The notes under the pieces: generated by a model
What the model was told of the DNA's origin: nothing
Database searches by the model: none
The model's input: the letters and a program-made list of their open reading frames with translations, nothing else
Position numbers and translations under genes: made by a program
In this document: positions 7,408-14,834 of the stretch, piece by piece
How the letters are laid out: each line of letters begins with the position of its first letter
How positions within the stretch are numbered: position 1 is the stretch's first letter
From: Pannonibacter tanglangensis
GTDB taxonomy: Bacteria; Pseudomonadota; Alphaproteobacteria; Rhizobiales; Stappiaceae
Assembly: GCF_009915685.1 (NCBI RefSeq)
Contig: NZ_JAABLP010000005.1
DNA: 64,000 bases
Reading direction: 5' to 3' (one strand)

Positions 7408-7540
7408 AGCCCGGCAATGCAGATGTTTTCGGGCATAAAGCCCGGCAATGCAGATGTTTTCGGGCCTGAGGCCCGGCAATGCAGATGTTTTCGGGCCTGA
7501 GGCCCGGCAATCCCGGTCTCTTCGGGCCTGAGGCCCGGTG
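7400..7540 (+). repeat. 31-bp tandem repeat array, about 4.5 units
   Basis: Units begin at 7400, 7431, 7462, 7493 and 7524 (the last is partial). Units 1 and 2 are identical; units 3 and 4 differ from them in the stem region (CTGAGG for ATAAAG) and unit 4 diverges in its second half. Each unit has a GC-rich hairpin of the form CGGGC-CTGA-GGCCCG followed by a common segment GGCAATGCAGATGTTTTC. Unit 1 contains the coaE stop codon. Five successive hairpins could act as a transcript end or stabiliser for the operon. Not CRISPR: no unique spacers and no cas genes. Confidence 0.9.
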
Positions 7541-7711
7541 GGTGCCGGCATGACGAGCGGACGGGCATGCGTTGCCTGGCAGGCGCCGACTGACAGGCGC
7601 CGACCGGGGCCGGGATAACCCGAGATTTGGCGTTGCGCGGCTGCGGCCTGCGGGCGAGTCTGGATCACCCCTTCGCCTGCCAGCCTGTGGCGGAACCAAC
7701 CGGACTGACCC

Positions 7712-8434
7712 ATGCGCGAGATAGCCTTCGATACGGAAACCACCGGCCTTGATCCCCGCAACGGGGACCGGCTTGTCGAGATCGGCGGCGTGGAGATGCT
7801 CAACCACGTTCCGACCGGTCGCACCTTCCACGTCTACATCAACCCGGAACGCGACGTGCCCGAAGGCGCGTTTGCGGTGCACGGGCTGTCGACGGAGTTT
7901 CTGGCGGACAAGCCCAAGTTTGCCGAGGTGGTCGACGATTTCCTCGCCTTCGTCGGCGAGGCGACCCTGGTGATCCACAACGCCTCCTTCGACATGGGCT
8001 TCATCAACATGGAGCTTGGCCGCGTCGGACGGCCGCCGATCCCGCGCACCCAGGTGCTCGACACGCTGGAACTGGCCCGCCGCAAGCATCCGATGGGCCC
8101 CAACTCGCTCGATGCCCTGTGCTCGCGCTACGGCATCGACAACTCGCGCCGGACCAAGCACGGCGCGCTGCTCGACAGCGAGCTTCTCGCCGAAGTCTAT
8201 CTCGAGCTGATCGGCGGCCGACAGACCGCGCTTGGCTTCGACATGGACTCAGGAGCAGCCTCGGGCCGGAGCGGCGGCGCCGACGAGGGGCTTGCGGCAA
8301 CCGCTCCGGCGCGCCAGCGCCCGCAGCCGCTCGCCCCGCTCCTGACCTCAGCCGACCTCGAGCGCCACGCCGCCTTCATCAAGGGCATGGGCGACGGCGC
8401 GCTCTGGAAGAAATACGCGGCAAGCGAGACGTGA
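7712..8434 (+). CDS. dnaQ: DNA polymerase III epsilon subunit (3'-5' proofreading exonuclease)
   Basis: Proofreading exonuclease of the replicative polymerase. The 240-residue DEDDh-family protein has Exo I FDTETTGL (6-13), Exo II HNASFDMGF with the catalytic Asp, and Exo III T-K-H-G-A-L-L-D with the His and Asp. The C-terminal quarter is Ala/Gly-rich followed by a short helix and is where the alpha-subunit contact lies in E. coli. Preceded by about 170 bases of non-repeat DNA after the 31-bp array; followed by a strong terminator. Confidence 0.95.
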   Translation: MREIAFDTETTGLDPRNGDRLVEIGGVEMLNHVPTGRTFHVYINPERDVPEGAFAVHGLSTEFLADKPKFAEVVDDFLAFVGEATLVIHNASFDMGFINMELGRVGRPPIPRTQVLDTLELARRKHPMGPNSLDALCSRYGIDNSRRTKHGALLDSELLAEVYLELIGGRQTALGFDMDSGAASGRSGGADEGLAATAPARQRPQPLAPLLTSADLERHAAFIKGMGDGALWKKYAASET

Positions 8435-8525
8435 TCCGCCGCAAGGCTTGCGATCTGCCGCAAGCAGGCCGGACCACAGGCACGAGGGACCAACGGCGCA
8501 CAGGCAGCCGGCAGCGGCAAAAAGG

Positions 8526-8551
8526 AACCCCGGCGAAGGGCCGGGGTTTTT
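8526..8551. terminator. Intrinsic terminator after dnaQ, possibly two-way
   Basis: A perfect 9-bp stem (AACCCCGGC with GCCGGGGTT), 5-base loop and a T-run on the plus strand. An A-run on the left side (GGCAAAAAGG) gives a T-run on the minus strand too, so it can also serve the leftward dehydrogenase gene. Confidence 0.85.
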
Positions 8552-8596
8552 CGTGTGTCAGACCTGCATGGCGGACGGAGCTGCCGGGGCCCTGGT

Positions 8597-9583
8597 TCAG
8601 AGCATCGACGGCAGGACGCGATCCGGCGGGCGGTGCCCGTCCATGAAGGTCTTGATGTTGATGATGACCTTCTCGCCCATCTCGATACGGCCTTCGAGCG
8701 TGGCGGACCCCATGTGCGGCAGCAGCAGCACCTTGTCCATCTGCGTGAGCTTGGGGTTGACGGCAGGCTCATGCTCGAACACGTCGAGGCCGGCCCCGGC
8801 CAGTTCGCCGGCTTCCAGCTGACGGATCAGGGCGCCTTCGTCGATGACCTCGCCGCGCGCCGTGTTGACCACATAGGCGTCCTTCTTCAGGAGCTTCAGG
8901 CGGCGCGCCGAGAGCAGATGATAGGTGCCGGGCGTATGCGGGCAGTGGATCGACACCACATCCATGCGGGCCAGCATCTGGTCGAGGCTCTCCCAATAGG
9001 TGGCCTCGAGCGCTTCCTCGATGTCGGTGTGGAGCCGGCGGCGGTTGTGATAGTGGATCGACATGCCGAAGGCCTTGGCGCGCCGCGCCACGGCCTGACC
9101 GATGCGGCCCATGCCGATGATGCCGAGGCGCTTGCCCCAGATGCGGTGACCGAGCATCCAGGTCGGCGACCAGCCGGACCACTCGCCGGTGTTCATGACC
9201 TTGATGCCTTCGGCAAGCCGCCGCGGCACGGCCAGGATCAGCGCCATGGTCATGTCCGCCGTGTCCTCGGTGAGCACGCCCGGCGTGTTGGTCACGTTGA
9301 TGCCGCGGTTGTTGGCGGTGACCACGTCGATGTTGTCGACGCCATTGCCGAAGTTGGCGATGAGCTTCAGGTTCGGACCGGCCTGCGACAGCACGGCCGC
9401 GTCGATCCGGTCGGTCACGGTCGGCACCAGCACATCGGCGCTCTTCACCGCCTCGACCAGCTCGGCCTGGGTAAAGGGGCGGTCACTGTCGTTCAGGCGC
9501 GTCTCGAACAGCTCCCGCATCCGGGTCTCGACGACATCCGGAAGCTTGCGCGTAACGACAACCACAGGCTTCTTCTTCGCCAT
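8597..9583 (-). CDS. D-2-hydroxyacid dehydrogenase (glyoxylate/hydroxypyruvate reductase type)
   Basis: NAD(P)H-dependent reductase of small 2-oxoacids, most like the glyoxylate reductase GyaR/GhrB group. The 328-residue protein has the Rossmann loop GMGRIG (157-162) and a full catalytic set: Arg243 in NTARGEVIDE, Glu272 in H-E-P, and His290 in L-L-L-P-H-M-G-S-A-T. An Asn-Arg-Arg-Arg cluster after the second beta strand (about 180-183) suggests NADPH preference (inference). GAAGG lies 9 bases before the ATG. It stands alone between a two-way terminator and a 370-base divergent region. The exact substrate cannot be told. Confidence 0.88.
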   Translation of the reverse strand: MAKKKPVVVVTRKLPDVVETRMRELFETRLNDSDRPFTQAELVEAVKSADVLVPTVTDRIDAAVLSQAGPNLKLIANFGNGVDNIDVVTANNRGINVTNTPGVLTEDTADMTMALILAVPRRLAEGIKVMNTGEWSGWSPTWMLGHRIWGKRLGIIGMGRIGQAVARRAKAFGMSIHYHNRRRLHTDIEEALEATYWESLDQMLARMDVVSIHCPHTPGTYHLLSARRLKLLKKDAYVVNTARGEVIDEGALIRQLEAGELAGAGLDVFEHEPAVNPKLTQMDKVLLLPHMGSATLEGRIEMGEKVIINIKTFMDGHRPPDRVLPSML

Positions 9584-9716
9584 GCCACTTGCCTTCTGCG
9601 TTGCGTTGAGGGCGCCTTAACCCTAACGGACCTACGATCAAGGGGCGTGGCGTCGCTGCCCCGCCGCTCCTGACGTTCTCCTTACCAGATGGTCGGAGAG
9701 ATACAAGGGGAGCCAA

Positions 9717-9959
9717 ATGGCCCATGGCCCCGACCTTGGTCGGGTACACGGCCGCTATGACCGGATCCCGGCGGCTTTTTGCCACGGCTGGCGCGTCGGG
9801 ACGACGGGCCAGGGCAACAGCTGCGACGGGACTGCCGGTCCGGCGGGGGCCCGGCCGGCAGCGCGAAGGGGCAGAACGGTGCAAACTGCGGACCGGGCAA
9901 CTGGAAACGGCCCGGCGAACCCGTTACATGGGGACATGGCAAACACGAGGACGGCATGA
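9717..9959 (+). CDS. Possible small upstream ORF (80 codons) coupled to the SH3-protein gene
   Basis: This frame has a strong ribosome binding site (AAGGGGAG at 9705-9712) four bases before its ATG, and its TGA overlaps the ATG of the SH3-domain gene (ATGA). The product is Gly/Arg/Ala-rich and resembles no family I know, so it may be chance. Apart from this frame, the 9584-9955 gap shows nothing I can support; it must contain the promoters of the two divergent genes. Confidence 0.25.
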   Translation: MAHGPDLGRVHGRYDRIPAAFCHGWRVGTTGQGNSCDGTAGPAGARPAARRGRTVQTADRATGNGPANPLHGDMANTRTA

Positions 9960-10534
9960 CCAGGCACACCAAGCCCCAGCCCGAGCACCCGTCGGCGCCC
10001 CGGCGCGGCCGGACGCTCTCCTGCATCTCCAGCGCATTTCTCGCTTTCACCCTTGTTGCTGTCACCACACCGGCCGCCGATGCCCAGACCCGGACCGGCG
10101 CCAGCGGTCAGCCCATCCCCCGTTTCGTCAGCCTGAAATCTGACCGCTCGAACGTGCGCCTCGGGCCCTCCGACGGGCATGAGGTTGCCTGGACCTACGT
10201 CAAGTCCGGCCTGCCGATCGAGATCACGCAGGAGTTCGAGAACTGGCGGCGGGTGCGTGACTGGGAAGGCAAGGAAGGCTGGCTGTTCCACTCGCTCCTG
10301 TCGGGCCGGCGCACCGTTCTGGTGACCCCGTGGGAACAGGGCACCACGACGACCACGCCGCTCTACGCCCAGCCGGATGTCGATTCGGGTGTGGTGGCCT
10401 ATCTGGCACCCAAGGTGCTGGCCAACGTGAAATCCTGCGCCAAGGGCTGGTGCCGGATCGAGGGCCGCGACTACGACGGCTGGATCGACCAGACCCGCCT
10501 GTTCGGCGTCTATCCCGACGAGGTCATCGAATAG
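9956..10534 (+). CDS. Secreted protein with two bacterial SH3-like domains
   Basis: A 192-residue protein with a long basic N-terminus, a hydrophobic segment (about residues 24-38) and an A-D-A-Q cleavage-like site near 44, so it is probably exported to the periplasm. The rest is an SH3 domain (V-S-L-K-S-D-R-S-N-V-R-L-G-P-S ... W-E-G-K-E-G-W-L-F) followed by a second, weaker SH3-like unit containing two Cys and D-G-W-I-D-Q-T-R-L-F. Such modules bind cell-wall peptides. This family is common in Hyphomicrobiales next to the dehydrogenase gene. Start: GAGG 6 bases before the ATG at 9956. No catalytic domain is seen. Confidence 0.85.
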   Translation: MTRHTKPQPEHPSAPRRGRTLSCISSAFLAFTLVAVTTPAADAQTRTGASGQPIPRFVSLKSDRSNVRLGPSDGHEVAWTYVKSGLPIEITQEFENWRRVRDWEGKEGWLFHSLLSGRRTVLVTPWEQGTTTTTPLYAQPDVDSGVVAYLAPKVLANVKSCAKGWCRIEGRDYDGWIDQTRLFGVYPDEVIE

Positions 10535-10650
10535 GCCGCCCGGCCCTGCCTTGGCCGGCCCAGCCCAGCCCCGCTCCGGCCTGCGCCGCCCGTGCAGGGC
10601 AGACGCTGCAAACGCTGCGGCGATTGATCGATCCCCTGTCGCCAGCCATG

Positions 10651-10676
10651 AAAAAGGGCCGCTCGCGCGGCCCTTT
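10651..10676 (-). terminator. Intrinsic terminator downstream of fabI
   Basis: A perfect 10-bp stem AAAGGGCCGC / GCGGCCCTTT around TCGC; on the minus strand it is followed by a T-run (the A-run at 10651-10655). It ends the fabB-fabI transcript and may also stop readthrough from the SH3-protein gene. Confidence 0.85.
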
Positions 10677-10704
10677 GCATGAGAGGCGGTCCGGCAGGTC
10701 CGGA

Positions 10705-11517
10705 TCAGTCGTCGTTGCGATCCTGGCGCTTCAGCTCGTCCAGACGCGGCATCGAGACGATGTTGTAGCCGCTGTCGACGAAATGCACCTCGCCGGTGAC
10801 GCCCCCGGACAGATGCGACAGCAGGTAGAGGCCGGAGCCACCGATCTCGTCCAGGGTGACGGTCCGCGCCAGCGGCGAGTGCCGCTTCTGGAAATTGTAC
10901 ATCAGGCGCGAATCCGAGATGACGGAGCCGGCGAGCGTGCGCACCGGACCAGCGGAAATCGCGTTCACGCGGATCCCCTGCTCGCCGTAATCCATGGCCA
11001 GGTAGCGCACGGAGGATTCCAGCGCCGCCTTGGCCACGCCCATGACGTTGTAGTTCGGCATCACGCGCGTCGAGCCGCCATAGGTGAGCGTCACGATCGA
11101 GCCGCCGTCCGGCATGATCTCGGCCGCCCGCTTCACGATTTCGGTGAAGGAGAAGCAGGAGATGAGCAGGGCCCGGCTGAAGTTCTCGCGCGAGGTGTCG
11201 GCATAGCGGCCGCGCAGCTCGGTCTTGTCCGCATAGGCGATGGCATGCACCAGGAAGTCGATGGTGCCCCATTCCTGCTTCAGGGTGTCGAAGACGGCAT
11301 CCACCGAGGCGATGTCCTCGACGTCGCAGGGCATGAGGATCCGGGAACCGACCGATTCCGCCAGCGGCTTGATCCGCTTGCCGAAGGCGTCGCCCTGATA
11401 GGTAAACGCCAGTTCGGCGCCGTGCTCGGCAAGGGTCTTGGCAATGCCCCAAGCGATCGAATGGTCGTTGGCGACACCCATGACAAGCCCGCGCTTGCCC
11501 TTCATCAGCCCGTTCAT
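10705..11517 (-). CDS. fabI: Enoyl-ACP reductase FabI
   Basis: NADH-dependent reduction of trans-2-enoyl-ACP, the last step of each fatty acid elongation round. The 270-residue SDR-family protein has the FabI-type cofactor start K-G-K-R-G-L-V-M-G-V-A-N-D-H-S-I-A-W-G and the catalytic Tyr-x6-Lys (YNVMGVAK). AGGAG sits 8 bases ahead of the ATG at 11517, and the homology starts there, so the longer upstream frame is not used. It follows fabB with a 58-base gap that contains a stem-loop. In the fabA-fabB-fabI order it serves unsaturated fatty acid synthesis. Confidence 0.96.
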   Translation of the reverse strand: MNGLMKGKRGLVMGVANDHSIAWGIAKTLAEHGAELAFTYQGDAFGKRIKPLAESVGSRILMPCDVEDIASVDAVFDTLKQEWGTIDFLVHAIAYADKTELRGRYADTSRENFSRALLISCFSFTEIVKRAAEIMPDGGSIVTLTYGGSTRVMPNYNVMGVAKAALESSVRYLAMDYGEQGIRVNAISAGPVRTLAGSVISDSRLMYNFQKRHSPLARTVTLDEIGGSGLYLLSHLSGGVTGEVHFVDSGYNIVSMPRLDELKRQDRNDD

Positions 11518-11539
11518 GAAAAACTCCTGTGGGACTGCC

Positions 11540-11566
11540 GGGCCCTGCCTTTCGGCAGCAGGGCCC
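11540..11566. other. Stem-loop between fabB and fabI
   Basis: A 9-bp perfect inverted repeat (GGGCCCTGC with GCAGGGCCC) around a 9-base loop, directly ahead of the fabI ribosome binding site. No T-run. It may be an mRNA processing or stability element that sets the fabB to fabI ratio; role inferred. Confidence 0.5.
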
Positions 11567-11575
11567 GTCAACCTG

Positions 11576-12793
11576 TTAACCGTGATACTTCTTGAAAACC
11601 ACCGACGCATTGGTGCCGCCGAAGCCGAAGCCGTTGGACAGCACGCAGTTCAGGTCGGCGTTGTCGATGCGCTCGCGCACGATCGGAATGTCGGCAAAGG
11701 CGGGGTCGAGCGTTTCGATATGGGCCGATGCGGCAATGAAGTTGTTCTGCATCATCAGGATCGAATAGATCGCTTCCTGAACGCCGGCAGCGCCCAGCGA
11801 ATGGCCGGACAGCGCCTTGGTGGCGGAAATCGGCGGGATCTTGTTGCCGAACACGGCACGGATCGCCTCGATTTCCTTGATGTCACCGACCGGCGTCGAG
11901 GTGGCATGCGGGTTGATGTAGTCCACGTCGCAATCGACGGTCTTCAGCGCGAGGCGCATGCAGCGCTCGGCACCCTCGCCCGACGGGGCCACCATGTCGT
12001 GGCCGTCCGACGTGGCACCATAGCCGACGATCTCGGCATAGATCTTGGCGCCGCGGGCCTTGGCATGTTCCAGCTCCTCGAGCACCAGCACGCCGGCACC
12101 GCCGGCAATGACGAAGCCGTCGCGGTTGGCGTCATAGGGGCGCGAGGCCGTCGCCGGCGTCTCGTTGTACTTCGACGACATGGCGCCCATGGCGTCGAAC
12201 AGCACCGACAGGGTCCAGTCCAGCTCCTCGCCGCCGCCGGCGAAGATGATGTCCTGCTTGCCCCACTGGATCAGCTCGGCCGCGTTGCCGATGCAGATGT
12301 TGGTGGTCGCGCAGGCGGCCGAGATCGAGTAGTTCACGCCGTGGATCTTGAACGGCGTGGCGAGCGTCGCCGAATTGGTCGAGGACATGGCCTTCGGCAC
12401 GGCCGTCGGGCCGATGCGCTTCGGACCCTTCTCGCGGGTGATGTCGGCCGCTTCCACGATGGCGTGGGTGGACGGGCCGCCCGAGCCCATGATGATGCCC
12501 GTGCGCTCGTTGGTGATGTCGCTGTCCTCGAGACCCGAGTCGGCGATGGCCTGCTGCATGGCGATGTAGTTCCACGCCGCACCCTGTCCCATGAAGCGGG
12601 TCGTGCGCCGGTCGAGAACCTCGAAGGGGTTGACCTTCGGGGCGCCATGGACCTGGCAGCGGAAGCCGAGGTCGGCATATTCCTGCGCCCGGACGATGCC
12701 GGACCGGCCGGCCTTGAGGCTTTCCAGCACTTCCTGCGCCGTGTCGCCGATCGACGACACGATGCCCATGCCCGTAACAACAACCCGCCTCAT
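11576..12793 (-). CDS. fabB: Beta-ketoacyl-ACP synthase I FabB
   Basis: Condenses malonyl-ACP with acyl-ACP and is needed to elongate the cis-unsaturated intermediate made by FabA. The 405-residue thiolase-fold protein has the nucleophile Cys161 in SISAACATTN, the first His in NPHATSTPVGD and the second in GHSLGAAG. The start is set at Met-Arg-Arg-Val-Val-Val-Thr-Gly-Met-Gly, the canonical N-terminus; the frame continues 18 codons upstream without homology. It lies downstream of fabA with a hairpin plus T-run between them. Confidence 0.96.
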   Translation of the reverse strand: MRRVVVTGMGIVSSIGDTAQEVLESLKAGRSGIVRAQEYADLGFRCQVHGAPKVNPFEVLDRRTTRFMGQGAAWNYIAMQQAIADSGLEDSDITNERTGIIMGSGGPSTHAIVEAADITREKGPKRIGPTAVPKAMSSTNSATLATPFKIHGVNYSISAACATTNICIGNAAELIQWGKQDIIFAGGGEELDWTLSVLFDAMGAMSSKYNETPATASRPYDANRDGFVIAGGAGVLVLEELEHAKARGAKIYAEIVGYGATSDGHDMVAPSGEGAERCMRLALKTVDCDVDYINPHATSTPVGDIKEIEAIRAVFGNKIPPISATKALSGHSLGAAGVQEAIYSILMMQNNFIAASAHIETLDPAFADIPIVRERIDNADLNCVLSNGFGFGGTNASVVFKKYHG

Positions 12794-12860
12794 TGGGGTC
12801 TCCTGTCTTTCCAAGCCATCACCCGGCAGGGGCCGGAGCATAGCCATGTTAATTCGTCAG

Positions 12861-12894
12861 AAAAATGAAGGCGCGCCCTCCGTGAGGACGCGCG
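12861..12894 (-). terminator. Intrinsic-terminator-like hairpin between fabA and fabB
   Basis: Read leftward, GCGCGTCCTC and GAGGGCGCGC pair (one G-T wobble) around a 3-base loop and are followed by C-T-T-C-A-T-T-T-T-T-C-T. So part of the fabA transcripts should end before fabB, giving more FabA mRNA than FabB-FabI mRNA, unless fabB also has its own promoter. Confidence 0.6.
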
Positions 12895-12910
12895 CAGGCC
12901 CGATATGGGG

Positions 12911-13417
12911 TCAGCTCTTGGCCAGGCCAACCCGCAGGTCGGTCGCCCAGTAGATCTGCTCGCCGTCAGCCTTCAGCCAGCCGTCGGCGATGCCGAGCAC
13001 AAGCTTGCCGCGCATGATGCGCTTGAAGTCGACGCCATACTCGACCTTTTTCACGGTCGGCGTCACCATGCCCTTGAACTTCACCTCGCCGGTCGACAGC
13101 GCCATGCCCTTGCCCTCGAGGCCGAGCCAGCCGAGGTAGAAGCCGGTCAGCTGCCACAGGGCATCCAGGCCGAGGCAGCCCGGCATGATCGGATTGCCCT
13201 GGAAGTGGCAGGGGAAGAACCAGAGGTCAGGGTGAATGTCGAATTCAGCGCGGGCATAGCCCTTGTCGAAGGCGCCGCCGGTCTCGGAGATCTCGGTGAT
13301 CCGGTTGAACATCAGCATCGGCGGCAGCGGAAGCTGCGCATTGCCGGGTCCGAACAGCTCCCCGCGTGCACAGGCGAGGAGGTCTTCATAATCGTAGCTG
13401 GAGCGCCGCTCGGTCAT
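12911..13417 (-). CDS. fabA: 3-hydroxydecanoyl-ACP dehydratase/isomerase FabA
   Basis: Dehydrates 3-hydroxydecanoyl-ACP and isomerises trans-2 to cis-3-decenoyl-ACP, the branch point to unsaturated fatty acids. In the 168-residue hotdog-fold protein His71 (FFPCHFQGNPIMPG) and Asp85 (CLGLDALWQ) match the E. coli active-site His70 and Asp84. Family length is about 170. Head of the leftward fabA-fabB-fabI cluster and divergent from irr, the usual arrangement in Hyphomicrobiales. Confidence 0.96.
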   Translation of the reverse strand: MTERRSSYDYEDLLACARGELFGPGNAQLPLPPMLMFNRITEISETGGAFDKGYARAEFDIHPDLWFFPCHFQGNPIMPGCLGLDALWQLTGFYLGWLGLEGKGMALSTGEVKFKGMVTPTVKKVEYGVDFKRIMRGKLVLGIADGWLKADGEQIYWATDLRVGLAKS

Positions 13418-13789
13418 TCCGTTCCCGTTTGTTCTTGTTCCGGCGTGCCGGCAGTCTTTTGCCGGCTGATCCGCCCGGAGGGGTTTTCCTTCAGAGGTTC
13501 GACGGCCTTCCTAACACAGTGGTCCCCGCTCCGAAAGATCGTCGCTTTGCCGAGAGAACCTCGCGTCCGCCTTGCATCGGGCCGGGCAAACCGGGGGGCT
13601 GATCCCGCTGGGTCATGAAAAACTTGCATTCGGGGCCCAAGAAATGGCAAAGGTAGTGAAAGTCCCGCGTCAGCCGGCCTGCTGCGCACCGTTTCACGTC
13701 CCTTGCCTGCGCATCCGTCTCCGGTGGCGCCTGCGGACCGGACGGGAGCCGCGACAGGTCACGGACCGAACCCGGATCAGAACAGGCAG
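13418..13789. promoter_or_regulatory. Divergent fabA / irr control region
   Basis: 372 bases between two divergent genes, so both promoters must lie here or overlap the gene starts. Frames on both strands are Arg/Pro-rich and not convincing. I looked for an iron-control-element palindrome (TTTAGAA-type) and found none. A CGTTTCACGTC motif at about 13689-13699 recalls half of a parS site but is not palindromic. Confidence 0.5.
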
Positions 13790-14227
13790 ATGATTGAGCA
13801 TCACTTCTACGAGGCCGACGACCACAGTCACGACGTGACGGAAATGCTGCGTGGCGCCGGCCTGCGCCCGACCCGGCAGCGCGTTGCCCTCGCGGAGCTG
13901 CTCTATTCCAAGGGCAACCGGCACATCTCCGCCGAAATCCTGCACGAGGAAGCCGTTCGTGCGCGGGTGCCCGTGTCGCTGGCAACCGTCTATAACACCC
14001 TGCACCAGTTCACCGAAGCCGGCCTGCTGCGGGAAGTCGCCATCGACGGCACCAAGACCTATTTCGACACCAACGTCCACGATCACCACCACTTCTTCAT
14101 CGAGGGCGAGAACCGCGTCGTCGACATTCCCCATGACGGTGTCGGCATCGGGCGCATCCCGCAGGCCCCCGAGGGCATGGAGATCGTGCGCATCGACGTG
14201 GTGGTGCGGGTCCGTCCGAAGCGCTGA
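13790..14227 (+). CDS. irr: Iron response regulator Irr (Fur family)
   Basis: A Fur-superfamily regulator that in rhizobia senses iron through haem and controls haem synthesis and iron genes. The 145-residue product has the Irr opening D-V-T-E-M-L-R-G-A-G-L-R-P-T-R-Q-R, the winged helix around H-I-S-A-E-I-L-H-E-E-A, and the His cluster DHHHFF used for haem binding. The N-terminal Cys-Pro haem regulatory motif of Bradyrhizobium Irr is absent; many Irr proteins lack it. The frame is open further upstream, but homology starts near the ATG at 13790. Adjacent to fabA as in other rhizobia. Confidence 0.93.
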   Translation: MIEHHFYEADDHSHDVTEMLRGAGLRPTRQRVALAELLYSKGNRHISAEILHEEAVRARVPVSLATVYNTLHQFTEAGLLREVAIDGTKTYFDTNVHDHHHFFIEGENRVVDIPHDGVGIGRIPQAPEGMEIVRIDVVVRVRPKR

Positions 14228-14267
14228 CGCCGGACGCCAGCACCCCCTTCCCGTCCATCCGACTGGA

Positions 14268-14834
14268 TCAGGGCCGGTTCCCGTGCGGGGCCGGCCTTTT
14301 CAGTTGGTGCAGCAGGCTGGGCGCAGCCTCCGGCGTCATCCGGAACGAAGCCTCGACAAGACGAAAGCCGAGACCGGCAAGCAGCCGGTTTGATGCCAGA
14401 TTGTCCGGGTGGGTGACGGCATGGAGATGGGGCGCGCCAAGCGCATCGAACCCGTGGGCGAGCATGGCCGAGGCCGCCTCGCGGCCAAGACCCCGGCCGC
14501 GCGCCTCCGCCAGCAAGGCATAGCCGATGTCCGGTGCGTCAAGCTGCTCGCGCTGCAGGAGACCGGCAATGCCCACCGGGCGTCCGGCATGGGTGGAGGC
14601 CATCCAGAGACCGAACCCGTGGCGCGTGTGATGCGTGGCGATGTGTTCCCGGATGTAGCGGCGGGCATCCTCGACCGTCTTCAGGCCGCGGTCGCCGATG
14701 TAGCGGCAATAGGCCGGATCGGTCATCAGCGTCAGGAGAAAGGCCGCATCGGCCGGCAGGATCATCCGGAAGGCAAGCTGAGCGCTGCGCGGCGGCACCA
14801 GGCGAGGCAAGGCGGAAGGCCGCGATCCGCTCAT
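14268..14834 (-). CDS. GNAT family N-acetyltransferase
   Basis: A 188-residue RimJ/RimL-like acetyltransferase: an R-M-I-L-P-A-D-A-A-F-L start, W-M-A-S-T-H-A-G-R-P-V-G-I-A-G-L core strands, the acetyl-CoA loop ARGRGLGREA and the C-terminal N-x-A-S-N-R-L-L-A-G-L-G-F. Substrate unknown. The start is placed at the ATG at 14834, whose ATG overlaps the nth stop (ATGA), so it is coupled to nth. The frame continues upstream through the 12-bp repeats of the nth 3' end as a Gly/Arg/Pro run, which I reject. Confidence 0.82.
   Translation of the reverse strand: MSGSRPSALPRLVPPRSAQLAFRMILPADAAFLLTLMTDPAYCRYIGDRGLKTVEDARRYIREHIATHHTRHGFGLWMASTHAGRPVGIAGLLQREQLDAPDIGYALLAEARGRGLGREAASAMLAHGFDALGAPHLHAVTHPDNLASNRLLAGLGFRLVEASFRMTPEAAPSLLHQLKRPAPHGNRP
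14272..14300 (+). terminator. Possible irr terminator inside the 3' end of the GNAT gene
   Basis: GGCCGG and CCGGCC pair around a 13-base loop and are followed by TTTT on the plus strand. It lies 45 bases past the irr stop and overlaps the last codons of the convergent GNAT gene. Short T-run, so moderate. Confidence 0.4.

Noticed and set aside
7400..7540. Tandem repeats as a CRISPR array
   Set aside because: Units follow one another without unique spacers and there are no cas genes in the window. The same holds for 50142-50355.
10020..10090. SH3-domain gene product as a lipoprotein
   Set aside because: The hydrophobic segment contains a Cys early on, but the cleavage region fits an A-D-A-Q signal peptidase I site and no lipobox.
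13685..13702. A second parS site near irr (CGTTTCACGTC)
   Set aside because: Only one half-site is present; the other arm does not match.
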